Notes: generated from the sequence alone by a model not told the origin. 64,000 nt of DNA from Aedes albopictus (GCF_035046485.1 NC_085136.1:79501734-79565733); one strand, 5' to 3'. Positions 42,916 to 53,959 are shown, numbered from the stretch's first letter. Made by a program: numbers and translations.

Positions 42916-44936
42916 ATGTCATTAGTTGTTCTGATTGCTATTTTTTGTGCTGCTGTGCGATCTCCGACGATCTTCCAAGTAATGAACATCGACGTGGACG
43001 ACTTTATGCGGCGATCGTCAACGGGGTACAACTTTCAGGTATGTAGAAGCGAGAGATGTACGAATGTATCAGTGAGTGGTTGACATGTGCATTCGAATTG
43101 CAGTACATCAACGTTGGCAATTTGGACCGAATCATTCGCAATGTTCAGCGAAATTCCGATGCGACGAAAAAGGTTGAACCGAAATCCGTTAGTGAGGTTG
43201 GTCCTAGACCACAACCCAATGGGAACGCTCGGTTGCTTTCTGAGGATGAGATCAACGAGATTCTACGGGCGGCCGAAGAGGATCTGCAGGACAAGGATCC
43301 CTATCCGGTGGAGTTGACGGAAGTGGATGAGAATCAGAAGGATTTGAAGCCCGTCCAAGATGGCCACGATAGTGATCAGACCGTAACATCTTTTTCATCG
43401 CGTTCTTCGTCGATTTCATCGATCGTGATCTCGTCGTCCAAGGAACTGAGGGATCGCCACTCGGACGAAGCAGCCGACGTTGAGGATAATCTGCGCTTCG
43501 AAGAAGATGACTACACGTTGAATGGATTTGCGTTCAGCTCGAGTGAGTCGCAGATAAACGTCGAACAGGATAGACAGATTCAGAACTCGATTGATACCTG
43601 TTTCGAGTTCATGGACTCGGAATCGATCATTGAGGAGGTGATCTTGGAACGAGATGAGGAACGCGACGGAGATTCGGAAGGATCCGTGAATGTGGCGCCC
43701 ATCATAAGGGTTCGATCGCCCGTTAAGCCCGCTTCGGCCATAATCAAAACCTACGAACAGGAGTGCGAAGAACCGGTTAATCAGGTTCAACCGGTGCTGG
43801 ATTTTGCCGCGATCGAACGGAGCAACAAGAATTCAAGAAATGGTAGACAGTCGTTTGGACAGAAGACCCCTTCCTTGGAACGGATACGGCCTCCCTCGAG
43901 GAAGTCATTAGTGGAGGAGTTTGACACGTTCATCAAGATTACAGAGTTACAGAAGAAAATTTGTCTAATGATTGATGATGTTCGGCACTGCCTGGGGAAA
44001 GTTGAAGAGCCTGAAGATGAACTCGAGCTCAAAAAACGGGAGAAGCGTACCGCGGAGTTTCTCATTCGATTTCAGCGAAACTACCTGTACCAGATCAATC
44101 GGTTGGAAGAGGACGTTTGTGTTATATCCAAGAACTCCTCAGAGTTCGCTCAGAAGGTGTACCAACTGTACCGACTGATCTACCAAGGATTGAAGTTTTA
44201 CTTGAAGAACATGAAATATTTTGTGATAAGTGTAAGTCCCGAAAAGCTTTGGACCTTGGTGAAGCAAATCATGAGTTCTACGAAGCTTTGTGTTCAGAAA
44301 GAGATCTTCGATGAAGATGATCTGATCGTGGAAGAAATCTTTGACAAGTGCCTCAATCTGCGAAGGAGTTTGAAGGACGAAGCCAACAAATTGAAGAGTA
44401 AAAGTAAACGAGAGAAATCTTCGAAGGTCCAACCTACCAAACCTTCCACAGCATCTACGCACGTTACTAAACTGTCGATGTACGGATCGACAAATGTCGC
44501 CCAGAGGCGACGTCCACCGCAACGAAGGAACGCAACTCAACCCGCCAAAACCCCAAGTAACCGCAAACAGACTTCCTCGAAACCTCCACCCTCCAAGGAC
44601 GTTCCCAAGAAGACTCCCCGTGGTCGTATCGTAGCCGTTCCGATGACCAAATCCAGTTCTTCCTCCCTCGGGCAAACCAAAAGCTCCGTCCGGGTCCGAT
44701 CAGCCCGAACGCCAGCCAAAACCATCGACGACGTTGTCACGTTGATCCAGCAACAAACGGACCCCCTGGCGGATTCGCGTCTCCTCAAGGAGGTGTCCAG
44801 TGCGTTAACGAAGATGTCCTCCAGTCGGGATGCGGCCATCAGTCCGGAGGTGAATCAGCAGCTGCACCAGCTCATCATGGAGACTATTCAGAACATTACC
44901 CAGCAGCAGCTAAAGCAGTTGATTCCGTCGCTTGAG
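42916..44936 (+). CDS. Unidentified host gene, exons 1-2 (3' end not found)
   Basis: Exon 1 is 42916-43038 (41 codons from ATG 42916). A 65-bp GT-AG intron spans 43039-43103. Exon 2 is 43104-44936 (611 codons), ending at a consensus donor GAG|GTGAGT; both junctions are phase 0. A start at the later in-frame ATG 42982 (MNIDVDDFMRR) is more likely for an intracellular protein, because the residues before it are hydrophobic and could be noncoding. The protein is acidic and Ser-rich early on (LLSEDEINEILRAAEEDL). A helical, probably coiled segment follows (EKRTAEFLIRFQRNYLYQIN, about exon-2 residues 310-430), then a basic Lys/Ser/Pro/Arg-rich stretch and a Gln-rich helical end. I recognise no family with confidence; a centrosomal or cytoskeletal scaffold would fit but is only a guess. 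Codon use and splice sites look host-like. Confidence 0.75.
43039..43103 (+). other. 65-bp intron of the unidentified gene
   Basis: GTATGT donor and TTCGAATTGCAG acceptor. Removal joins two phase-0 exons; the unspliced frame also stays open, so the intron is supported by its sites and typical dipteran length. Confidence 0.6.
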
Positions 44937-45061
44937 GTGAGTACCTGTTTTTTGCCTTATTCGAATGCTCGGAGGTCTTTTGGTTATAGGAAGCTACGGA
45001 GCGGAAATACTCCTTGGGCTTTTTACCTTTAGTGGAATTCCCTAAGAAACTCTGGGACGGG

Positions 45062-45210
45062 TTTTGTGGTTTAGTGTCTACCGCTTTTGATTCGTTTGCA
45101 GAAGGTCCTGGGCTCAATCCCTGGCCCGTCTCTTTCCTCCTACTTTATATCTTTCTTCTACGTTTACAACTCATGCATAATCATATTATGTTCACAGTCA
45201 TCGCTGAAAC
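45062..45210 (+). mobile_element. tRNA-derived SINE-like sequence in the intron
   Basis: TGGTTTAGTGTCTACCGC at about 45069 and GGGCTCAATCCCTGG at 45111 are A- and B-box matches at tRNA-like spacing. A pyrimidine-rich stretch (TCTTTCCTCCTACTTTATA) follows. The 3' boundary is not clear. It lies downstream of the plus gene's last visible exon. Confidence 0.45.
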
Positions 45211-45702
45211 GTTTGAAAAGCTGTGTCTCTTCCTACCAACTTTCATAGCACATTGTTAGCCTATCAGAAAACGCCTACTAGTTATGCAATTAAACGAACT
45301 GTGCCACATTGGCTTCATAGTAATAATCACACCAATCTATCACCTGACGCCTGGCATCCACGCACCAATGTGTGAACCCTCTGCCAAACATATCCCATCA
45401 ACACTCCGACATTTGTACAGACGCAGAGATATATTCGATCTGTTGTGGATACAAACCATTGCAATCATCACTTCCTTCCCCTTTCCCACATTGATCCGTA
45501 CTCTGACGAGGCAGGCGCCATTGTCGCCTTAAAAAAGAATATCACAGGAAGTTACCCAAAGCCTTACAAAAACATATGTTTATTAAATATAAAGATAAAT
45601 TGTTATAATAATACACATTCTTGTAAAACAGAAGCAGGTTTTAATCAACAAATCACAACGCGCATATCTGAAGCATTTAAATTAAAAGTTATAATTTTTA
45701 TC

Positions 45703-45708
45703 TTTATT
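45703..45708 (-). terminator. Poly(A) signal of the LIM gene
   Basis: AATAAA on the minus strand (TTTATT on the plus strand), about 135 nt downstream of the LIM gene stop codon. Confidence 0.6.
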
Positions 45709-45842
45709 CTTGTCCATGTTTGAGTGAATAGAGAGAGAAGGGATGTCATCGTTTTATCATCTACATTGATTACAACAGTACTGAGTTGTCACGCGGCCAC
45801 ATCCAGCAAATTAGGATAGAGAGAGATGGAAACGATTGCATT

Positions 45843-45926
45843 TTAGACTCCACACTTCTCGCAAATCGGTTGCTTATCCTTGTCCGAGCGGAACTTTGAG
45901 TCCACGCCAATTGGTTGCTTGCAGAG
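45843..45926 (-). CDS. LIM-only protein, last exon
   Basis: Encodes 27 residues (LCKQPIGVDSKF...PICEKCGV) and a TAA stop at 45845-45843. They complete the third LIM domain with the final zinc-binding cysteines CEKC. The acceptor is TTTCAG|CTC. The preceding intron is 57 bp (45927-45983). See the exons at 45984-46217 and 58591-58806. Confidence 0.9.
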   Translation of the reverse strand, partial: LCKQPIGVDSKFRSDKDKQPICEKCGV

Positions 45927-45983
45927 CTGAAATGAAACCATTATTATTACTCAAGTCCATCAACTCGATGTTTACCCACGAAC

Positions 45984-46217
45984 CTTGCACTGGAAGCACT
46001 CCTTGTGCCACTTGCCTTCCAGGGCGGAAATGGCCTTCTCCGAGATGGGTTTCTTGCAACCGCCACACTTGGGAGCGTACAGCCGCTCGTAGTCGGTCGT
46101 GCAGTACGGCTTTCCGTTACGCTCGAAGAAGGTCTGACCGGAGAGCTGCTGCTTGCAGGGTCCACCGCAGATGAAGTGCTCCAGGTGCCAGGTTTTTCCC
46201 ATGGCTTTTACCACTTT
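45984..46217 (-). CDS. LIM-only protein, middle exon
   Basis: 78 codons starting KVVKAMGKTWHLEHF. It completes LIM domain 2 (H and C ligands in TWHLEHFICGGPC, then YCTTDY) and starts LIM domain 3 (CGGCKKPI, KWHKECFQC). The acceptor has a T-rich tract, TTTTTTTTTTCAG|AAA. The donor is AAG|GTTCGT, weaker than consensus. Both borders are phase 0. The domain pattern matches the small paxillin/leupaxin-like LIM-only proteins of insects, of the Drosophila CG31624 type, about 175 residues with three LIM domains. Such proteins act as zinc-dependent protein-interaction adaptors; their cellular role is not shown by the sequence. Confidence 0.92.
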
Positions 46218-46589
46218 CTGAAAAAAAAAATAGAATGACAAAATATTTCATGAGAAAATGGTTTGAATTATGTACTAATAGAGTAATATATCCCAATACA
46301 TAAGAACTTTTCGTAGTCACAAATCGACCACGTTCTTATTTGTCGAGCATTATCTACATTATCAACGTTAGGAACATTCGTGGTGCTAACATTCACTCCG
46401 GTCCACTACTTGTTGATGCCTCAACTGCGCTCAAAACTTTTCGTCATCAACCATGTACAGTACTGGCGACCGCCACGGCACAACCGAATCTCGTTGCCAG
46501 ACGAAGGAGAGCTTGATGTGGCCCCTCTAGACTGCTGGAGTGCAGTAAAAGCAACCATCAACATCGCAGTCTAGTGCACCATCGGATAG

Positions 46590-47540
46590 GTGGAACGGAG
46601 TCAACGGAACGAATAGTTCGACGAGGAGTAGGTACAGATCTGTTTTGGAGGAGAATAAAGAAGCGCGGCTGGCAAATGTTGCAACATGGAACTCGACAGA
46701 ACTCAGGTCGATACAAACATAAGTGGAAATAGCAGAGATGTCTATCAGGAGAAAAACCACCGTCTGGAACCGGAGTACAAGGGAATGGAATTGCTGTACC
46801 GTTCTCATGAAACACAGAAAGTCTACTAGAAGTTCAACGCATCCCGCAAAGGCTTCGAGCCGCTAGCCGGAATATGCAGAGACGGTAGTCTCTTCAAGGA
46901 CGGACTTGAGATGATTGAAAGGTGGAAGCAACATTTAGATGAGCACCTGGATGGTGTGGAGAACGTACTGCCGTCTGTGGCATAGTTGTCCCATGTTAAT
47001 AGGTATTTCCATACAACATGGGACAACTAAATAACATACAGGGCTACAGAGGAAACGAGCGCAGGGGATGGAAACGATCCAACTCCCATGCTGAAGGAAG
47101 TTAAAGATGTCATTCACCAACTCAGAAATCTACAAATATGCTGGTAATAATGGTTTCGCAGCTGAACTTACCAACAAGAGCTTAGAAAACCTCGGCACCT
47201 GCTTCCAACGGTTGATAGTCAGAATCGAAGAATCAAACAGCTACCGAACAAATGGAAAGATGTGGTAATCTGCCCCATTCACAAGAAAGGTGACCATTTA
47301 GGTAGTGAGAACTTTAGAGCGATTATTACTTCAAATGCGCTATCCCAGATCATCTTCCGTCATCTGTCTGGGTTAACGATGGACCACATCTTCAACGTAC
47401 GGCATACGACAGCATACATCACACTGACCTACAGAAAATTATGAACGAAAATGGCTTTCCTAGGAAGCTGAAGAGACTGATCACAGCAACGATGAACGGT
47501 GTGCAAAACTGCGTAAGGGTTTCGGGTGAACTTACTATCC
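46590..47540 (+). mobile_element. Degenerate LINE fragment (reverse transcriptase)
   Basis: Frameshifted plus-strand coding pieces in LINE order. Upstream domain: RSHETQKVY and KFNASRKGFEPLAG near 46800-46870, then ERWKQHLDEHLDG near 46920-46955. RT blocks: VVICPIHKKGDHLGSENFRA at about 47255-47315, MNENGFPRKLKRLITATMNG near 47440-47500. Stops and frameshifts break all of it. It lies antisense to the LIM gene. Confidence 0.75.
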
Positions 47541-47628
47541 AGTTCATGACGAACTCTCATGCCTGCTCTTCAACATTGCTCTGGTACACCTTCCAGAGTG
47601 GTGTTGAACAGCAGGCATGAGAGTTCGT
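47541..47628. repeat. Short foldback at the LINE fragment end
   Basis: ATGACGAACTCTCATGCCTGCTCTTCAACA at about 47547 is inverted as TGTTGAACAGCAGGCATGAGAGTTCGTCAT at about 47602, apart from small differences, around a short loop. It may be an inverted duplication formed at the LINE's broken 3' edge. Confidence 0.6.
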
Positions 47629-47689
47629 CATCCGGGATGCGACATAAACGCCAGAACATTTGGAACGGTGGTAAAGTGCACAGATAAAA

Positions 47690-47885
47690 ATAATGAGGTT
47701 TACACGTCATGTAAACTTCATTTTAGTCATGTAAACTTAGTGTTATGATGGTTTACATGATATATCATGTATATTTGTGTTATATGTCATGTAAACTCTC
47801 AGAGTCATGCTGAATTAGATGACATATAATGGAAGTTTACATGATATTTCATGAACTTTACATGATATGTCATGTAAACTTCTGC
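47690..47885. repeat. Cluster of TCATGTAAACTT motifs
   Basis: The motif TCATGTAAAC/GTTTACATGA occurs about eight times within 200 bp, in both orientations (for example 47705, 47728, 47751, 47798, 47853, 47868). This is probably an eroded foldback MITE. Confidence 0.6.
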
Positions 47886-47924
47886 GATATCCCACGCTCC
47901 AATTACCGTATTACCCCGCTACCC

Positions 47925-49998
47925 AAGTAACACAGAAAACATCTTGAATAATGAAAGAATAAAAAGATGTTGTTTAAAAGTTGTATAAGCGAGTAATAAT
48001 ACATCTTGTGTTATAATGAAGCTATTGTTTAGTTGATCGATAACCCACAGAAAAATATTTTATCGGATTTACTATGTTCGAAAACAAAAGTAAATTTCAC
48101 AGCTATATAACATTAATAGAGCATCAAATGCACAAGTTATCACAAAAAATAAAAAGCTCAAATATAATCAGTTAGCCTAAGGAACTGACTCCGAGCACTG
48201 CAAGTTGAGTCCCAACAAACATCTCAGCATCCGCATAACTAAATTCTCCTGTATTTGTGTCTACTGACCTTTTCCCGTAAATTTCACAAAAAGGATATTA
48301 CGCAAATTGCGCTGTTCTTATGATAAAAATCATTCAAAAACAGAGGGTTAACATCTCTGCCTTGACACCACTCCACTATCTTCATTTTCAATCCACAACA
48401 GATTTGTTAAATATGTAAATCCTCCGGACTCCAGCGTGAATATTACTCTTACCTCAGGGTTGTGTGGCCGATGACAAACTGACCACCAGCGGGCTTGACC
48501 TTCACCGGAATCTCGTCTAGCCAATCCGGATGTGTTGCCACGTTATCTTTCAACAGTTGGCCAATTTTGTACATGCTGCAGATAGTTATAAGCGGCCATG
48601 CACGAACTATCCAAACGCGAATCCATCCAATGGTCATTGTGAACTTACGTTCCCGTGGAATACGGAGCGGACAAAATACTGACAAGCTGATGGACCATCT
48701 TCAAAACAAACCAATAACAATAATGTTTTGATGTTTTGACAGATGAAGTCCAGCTGAAGGAACAAGTTCATTTTAAGTTCGATTTATGTTGTATTAATGT
48801 TTTTCGCAATACATTATCACGGCTAATGTGTGAGTATGTTTAAAAAATGATATCTAGACTAATAAATACGTTATTACAACACATTTCAGAGTCTGTTATA
48901 CAGCTGTTTTTATGATGTTGTTTTAACGTTATTTTATCTATGCCCAAATCTGCTAGTACAATTATCTAGATGACACAGTACCGGATAAAAATATGAGTAT
49001 AAAAATTATTATATGAAATATATACATATAAAAATTGGTTATTTTCACATAACAGCTTTGTTAATTATAAAATACTCGAATCTACTTAAATTTAAGCCTC
49101 ATTTAATAACAAGTCATTGGCTCTACTTAAAATTTAATACTGATTGACACATAAACTATTCTTAACACTTTTGAGCGGCAGTGTAAGGTTCAAGAAGAGC
49201 CTGCCACTAGGCCTGCCATATTGTATCGTCGTGAGGATTGAACAAATTATCATTAATTTTATTGTTTCATGAAACACATCTCAATTCAATGGAATGGCGC
49301 TTGAATATTGAGTGGGTAGAATCAGAACTTTCACCATGAATTTTGAACGGCATGCAAAATAGCATTACTATTATTGACTGTCACCCATTTCATAACTACT
49401 TATCCGAAAATTATCATGTAGGTCCATAGACTTCATCACAAGCCAATCATTTTTCGGGATGGAACAGAAAAACGAATACTAATTATTCTGTCAAACATTT
49501 TCAATTTCAATCGCTCTTCGAAGAGAGATCTGTCAAGCAACGTAACACATAGTGCGCAATCTCATTAGTGTGTATTATAAATGAATTCTGCACGTTATAT
49601 AAATAGCAAAAATATAGTTTTGACTTAAGTTGGTTCAACATGTTATATAAATGCTTTCTGGTGGGTAAATATCTTGAAAATAGCTATATTTCAACATAGA
49701 ATGCGATTGTATAATATGTGCATTTTGCGGGTTTATTTACTAACAATTGACTTTATAATAATCAATCAATACATCAAAGTTTAGTTGAAGCATGTTTTGA
49801 ACCTCATTATTAGTTAAATATATGTATTGAGATACATCTTATCTAACTTGTAAGATGTTTTATAAGCCGCCATTTTTTGCGCTGTTTTGATTATATATGT
49901 ATTCGATATAACGTAAAAAATTCTAGAAAAAAACATCGGACTAGGTCTGATAAGTGACTTTTAAACAATTATATAACTAATGGTGTTACTTGGGTAAT
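47925..49998. mobile_element. 2.07-kb TIR-bounded element carrying exon-like sequence
   Basis: TACCCAAGTAACAC at about 47925 is inverted exactly as GTGTTACTTGGGTA at about 49985-49998, with TA at both outer edges (possible TA target). The interior is AT-rich, with no transposase ORF. On the minus strand it contains two exon-like pieces (48649-48698 and 48453-48575). Boundaries rest on one 14-bp inverted pair, so they are provisional. Confidence 0.45.
48453..48698 (-). pseudogene. Two-exon coding fragment, unidentified
   Basis: Exon A (48698-48649) has an ATG and 16 codons plus 2 nt (MVHQLVSILSAPYSTG). A 73-bp intron (48648-48576) has a consensus donor AC|GTAAGT and acceptor CTGCAG|C. Exon B (48575-48453) adds 41 codons (including HPDWLDEIPVKVKPAGGQF and ending HTTL) and ends at a consensus donor GAG|GTAAGA. 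No third exon was found downstream, so the fragment is probably incomplete. I recognise no family. It is either a small host gene in the LIM intron or a captured gene fragment inside the TIR element; I favour capture. Confidence 0.5.
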
Positions 49999-52055
49999 AC
50001 GACACCGACTGTTGTCGAATAACCGGGGTAATCTTTTAATTCGACAAACTGGTCACCCTACATCACCCTATTTTTGTTTTTGTTTTGAATTCCGGGTTTG
50101 TTATGAAACGTAATATCAACAGATTTTGCGGCGGTGCTCGTTCTTTCTACGATTGTTGCCATCCCCAGTTCATTCCGGTTGGCCGCCAGGCGGTTTGGGA
50201 GTTGAATAGCACCAATTCAGAATTTTTCGGTTGCTAACATTGGCTTTATTTTTCATATTACTCAAGTACTGTTCGAAAATAAAGAAAAACATTTTTGGTC
50301 ATCTCTCCTAGGGGCCTCCCCATCCGCTCTGGCCCCGGGCCCCCACAATCCTTAATCCGCGCCTGCCTGTTGGCATCAATCCATGACGCGACGGTTGCTC
50401 ATTTGATGAGGTTATGAGCCTCTTGTCAATCAATATTTCCGAGGCGCAAAGATCGAAATCTATCGTCTTTCTTTATAACTCGATCGAGTTGCGAGTTACG
50501 TTTGACTCATCAACGCTCACGGCTAATAGCAATTTTCACAAGTAATATCAAACAAACTATTCTTCAAAGCAAGTGTAGCCAGTCAGTGTAGCTATCCAAA
50601 AGTTGCACATTCCGTTTCTTCGAAAACAAAACATCACCGATCGTCGTAAGTTTGGAACAAAATAGCTCCGTTTGCCGCCGCCGCCTTCTAATAAACATTT
50701 CCGGAGCATTTGAATGGCATACAGCATCTGTTCCCAGGAGGAAGACCACCGCGCGCACCGCGACGGTGTCCAAAATAGCTACCATACCGCATATTACGGC
50801 CGGCGGTGTGGCGTAGATATCGCGGTGAGGTTCTATTTCTGGAATCACTACGCGACGCGAAATGACCGAAGATTTTCTCTCACCTCATGCGCTTGGCCTG
50901 GCCTGGGACACTTGCGCTTACCATGCGTGTGGTGGGTGGCGAGGGCGGCGTCGGGTCAGGCATGGCATCGTGAAAAAGATGCACACGGTTCTCAAGTTGA
51001 AATCACGCTTTTTATTGGCCGCAGTCGCAACCTGATGGTTCACGCGACCCGTTTTGCTCCGCTGACTATTCATTTCCCAGTTAGGGTGGGTCGCATCTAT
51101 GAAATATGGGCGAAGAAGAATCTTTTGTTTGACGGAAGAGTAAGATAGCAAAGATAAATATAGACTGTTCCAGAAATTATAAGTACACTTTGTATATTAA
51201 ATTAAATGAACTGCTCTAATGATTTCTACCAACTTGTTTCAGAGTATAGCATATTGTACTCCATATTTTTATATTTCCTTTCAATTGTCTTGATATTTTA
51301 AAGAACAGTCGAGTTCTCTAACAAATAACTTAATTTTTCAAATTTGCATTTGCACAAAGGTGTTTTTTTTTATGATTTCAACATTATTTATCATCAAATA
51401 CCAAAAATTATCTAAATTTTTATCACATTCGCTTTCTCAACAAGTTGTCTAAGTAATGTCTTGATCAAAATTTGGGAAAAATCGATAAAGGCATTCCCAC
51501 AACATTTTTTCGGAGATCAAGTTTCTTATTTTTTAAGGTTTTCTACGGAATATAAGAACTACCACACAGTTTCTTAGCTTTCCTGAACGCATTTAATCTA
51601 AACAAACTTATTTTTTCAGCTCATTCGATCCTTCAGATGGCAAAGCTTGTCATACCATAAAAACGAATGCAGTAAGCAGTAATGAAGACATTCGTTTGCT
51701 TAACGTTTGTTGCTACTGGTGTTGTTGAGAAACTTGAAACAAAAAAAATTGTATTGAGAAGGCCCGTAATGGTGGTTCTTGATCAAATATTCCAGTAAAA
51801 ATTACTCTTACCAATCGAGAAATATCTTTTATTATCGATACAGCCATTTTTATTGTGTTTGGAAATTAAATATATTATCCGTGAGATTTTTTTCTTATCT
51901 ACTATGCTACATTTTTTGACCACTTTGTGCAACTTCAAATTTTAATCATCTAGTTTACAGAGCCCAATTTTTTAACTTTTACCAGAAACACAACAAAATT
52001 GGTATTATTTGCTTCATTAGCATGTTTACTATAAGATCTAGAAGAAACTTTTTTG
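49999..52055. other. Intronic sequence with a GC-rich island
   Basis: 50320-50360 is a hAT-like end (see 8594). 50560-51150 is GC-richer, with open frames on both strands but no recognisable domain; it could be an alternative promoter or exon region. 51150-52055 is AT-rich, with nothing recognised. Confidence 0.35.
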
Positions 52056-52060
52056 GATAT
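52056..52060 (+). repeat. Target-site duplication of the outer LTR element, left
   Basis: GATAT, repeated at 58289-58293 immediately after the right LTR. Confidence 0.85.
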
Positions 52061-52144
52061 TGTGGTAGTTTAGCACATCAATAAGTAGGCCGAGGTCTTG
52101 GAATTATCATTATTAGCCGAGACGTCAACTGGATAAGTACCACA
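52061..52144 (+). repeat. Outer element 5' LTR (84 bp)
   Basis: Identical to 58205-58288. TGT...ACA ends. Confidence 0.9.
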
Positions 52145-52424
52145 TTGGCGACGAACGAACCCCGTTTGCTTTTGAGCCTTCGAAACGATTATCGGAGCGT
52201 TAAGCAAAACGACTCGGCGATTTTGGAGATCCAGACCATGAAAAAAAATCAAGATCCGTTTTCCGTGAAAGGACGTGCATGTGCTGCAAGTGAAGCTGAT
52301 CATCAAGAAGGAACTCTCCTGCTCTGCCGAAAATATTGGACATCCTGCTGAAAAAAAAATCAAGCCAAACAAGTTGTTGACTAGGTAACGAACTATGGTT
52401 CCCTGAATCGGTCAAAAAAATAAC

Positions 52425-52895
52425 AAGTTCCTTTGCAAGGGACTGCCTCAGGAACGGATTCAATCCGTTGTGTTAGGCGAAAAAAAAAACAATGAAGTTC
52501 ACCTCAAAGGTGGACTGCCTCAGGAACGGTTAAAATCCGTTGAGTTAGGCGACAACATTAACAAGTTCAAGTTCCTATGCAAGGGACTGCCTCAGGAACG
52601 GATTCCATCCGTTGAGTTAGGCGAAACAATTTTCAAGTTCACCTTAAAGGTAAACTGCCTCGGGAGCGGATTCAATCCGTTGAGTTAGGCGAAAAATATT
52701 GAAGTTCACCGCAAAAGTGGACTGCCTCAGGAACGGATTATATCCGTTGAGTAAGGCGACATCATTACCAAGTTCAGCCCTAGAGGTGAACTGCCTCAGG
52801 AACGGCGTATGTCCGTTGAGTTAGGCGACAAGAATTCCAAGTTTGCGTCAAAAGTATACTGCCTCAGGAACGGAGGTTTCCGTTGAGTAAGGCGA
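52425..52895 (+). repeat. Seven-unit hairpin array in the outer element leader
   Basis: Units spaced 67-72 bp (ACTGCCTCAGGAACGG near 52441, 52513, 52585, 52653, 52720, 52789 and 52857). Each has two stem-loops: GCCTCAGGAACGGAT pairing with ATCCGTTGAGTTAGGC, and a shorter AGTTCACC / GGTGGACT stem. Loop sequences vary while stems are conserved, with compensating changes such as the shortened GGAGGTTTCC stem in unit 7. Confidence 0.85.
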
Positions 52896-53247
52896 TTCTC
52901 GAAACGAGATAGATCCGCTACGTTTTGCTTTCCGGTCATATTCACAATTCTAAATTCGAACGTTTGTAGTCAAAGCACCCATCTCTAAGTACAACTGAGA
53001 GGAAGTGACATCGGCAAAGATTGTGGTTAACGGACGATGGTCGGTTTCGAATCCAAAGTCTCTCTCAAGTAAGAATATCGCGCTTATTCAAGTTATATCT
53101 ATCGGATATCCATGTGATTCTATTAGTGACGGCGTTGCCTTGGAAAGATATTTCTATTATAAACACTACTAAAAACGCAAAAGCATCAAATGTTGAGACT
53201 CTACGTCTCTAATTAACGCCAATGTCTGCTAAACTTTATATGCTGCT

Positions 53248-53422
53248 TGTGGTGATATGGAAGCTAGAATGTACATCATAGCAACCAGGGAATGGAGGAC
53301 GTGAGCATTGCAACTGGAGCTGTCAAGAAGAATACTTCAACTAGCATTTAACTGATTTCAAGAATTAAATATCGTTTTAAGAAACTCAACATTTCTAATC
53401 AATTAATTAGTTATTTACCACA
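53248..53422 (+). repeat. Inner element 5' LTR (175 bp)
   Basis: TGTGGTGATATGG...TTATTTACCACA, identical to 58012-58186. It shares TGTGGT and ACCACA termini with the outer element's LTR. Confidence 0.92.
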
Positions 53423-53513
53423 TAATTGGCGACGAGCGGACCCTGAAGCGAACCTGAACGCAGTTTTTGGAAGTTGTGAGGTAATCTATTCAACAAAAAA
53501 AAAAACACAAAGC

Positions 53514-53959
53514 CTTCACGGACAACCAGCTGGTTGGTCCGGTGAGGGCATGACTAATAAAGTCCCTCACGGGCAACCAGCTGGTTGGTCCGGTGAGGGC
53601 ATGACCAATAAAGTCCCTCACGGACAACCAGCTGGTTGGTCCGGTGAGGGCATGACCAATAAAGTCCTTCACGGACAACCAACTGGTTGGTCCGGTGAGG
53701 GCATGACCAATAAAGTCCCTCACGGACAACCAGCTGGTTGGTCCGGTGAGGGCATGACTAATAAAGTCCCTCACGGGCAACCAGCTGGTTGGTCCGGTGA
53801 GGGCATGACCAATAAAGTCCCTCACGGACAACCAGCTGGTTGGTCCGGTGAGGGCATGACTAATAAAGTCCCTCACGGACAACCAGCTGGTTGGTCCGGT
53901 GAGGGCATGACCAATAAAGTCCTTCACGGACAACCAGCTGGTTGGTCCGGTGAGGGCAC
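53514..53959 (+). repeat. Nine-unit 51-bp hairpin array in the inner element leader
   Basis: Each 51-bp unit contains CCCTCACGGACAACCAG pairing with CTGGTTGGTCCGGTGAGGG (about 17-bp stem), followed by the linker CATGACCAATAAAGT. Units are nearly identical, so the array is recently homogenised. It lies between the primer site and gag, where RNA-packaging or translation signals of retroelements usually are. Open frames on both strands here are translations of the repeat, not genes. Confidence 0.9.

Noticed and set aside
43416..44675. Minus-strand ORFs of 92-178 codons
   Set aside because: Antisense shadows of the large host exon on the plus strand.
45103..45258. Third exon of the plus-strand gene after the acceptor TTTGCAG
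   Set aside because: The sequence carries tRNA-like A and B boxes and looks like a SINE. The translated peptide has no relation to the preceding exon, so I could not support it.
47925..49998. Autonomous DNA transposon
   Set aside because: No transposase-like ORF or catalytic motif in the interior.
50564..51151. ORFs of 77-144 codons in the LIM intron
   Set aside because: No recognisable domain and both strands are open; kept only as a possible GC-rich regulatory island.
52425..53959. Repeat-spacer look resembling a CRISPR array
   Set aside because: The window is eukaryotic, the units are hairpin-forming with no unique spacers of constant length, and they lie inside LTR retrotransposon leaders.
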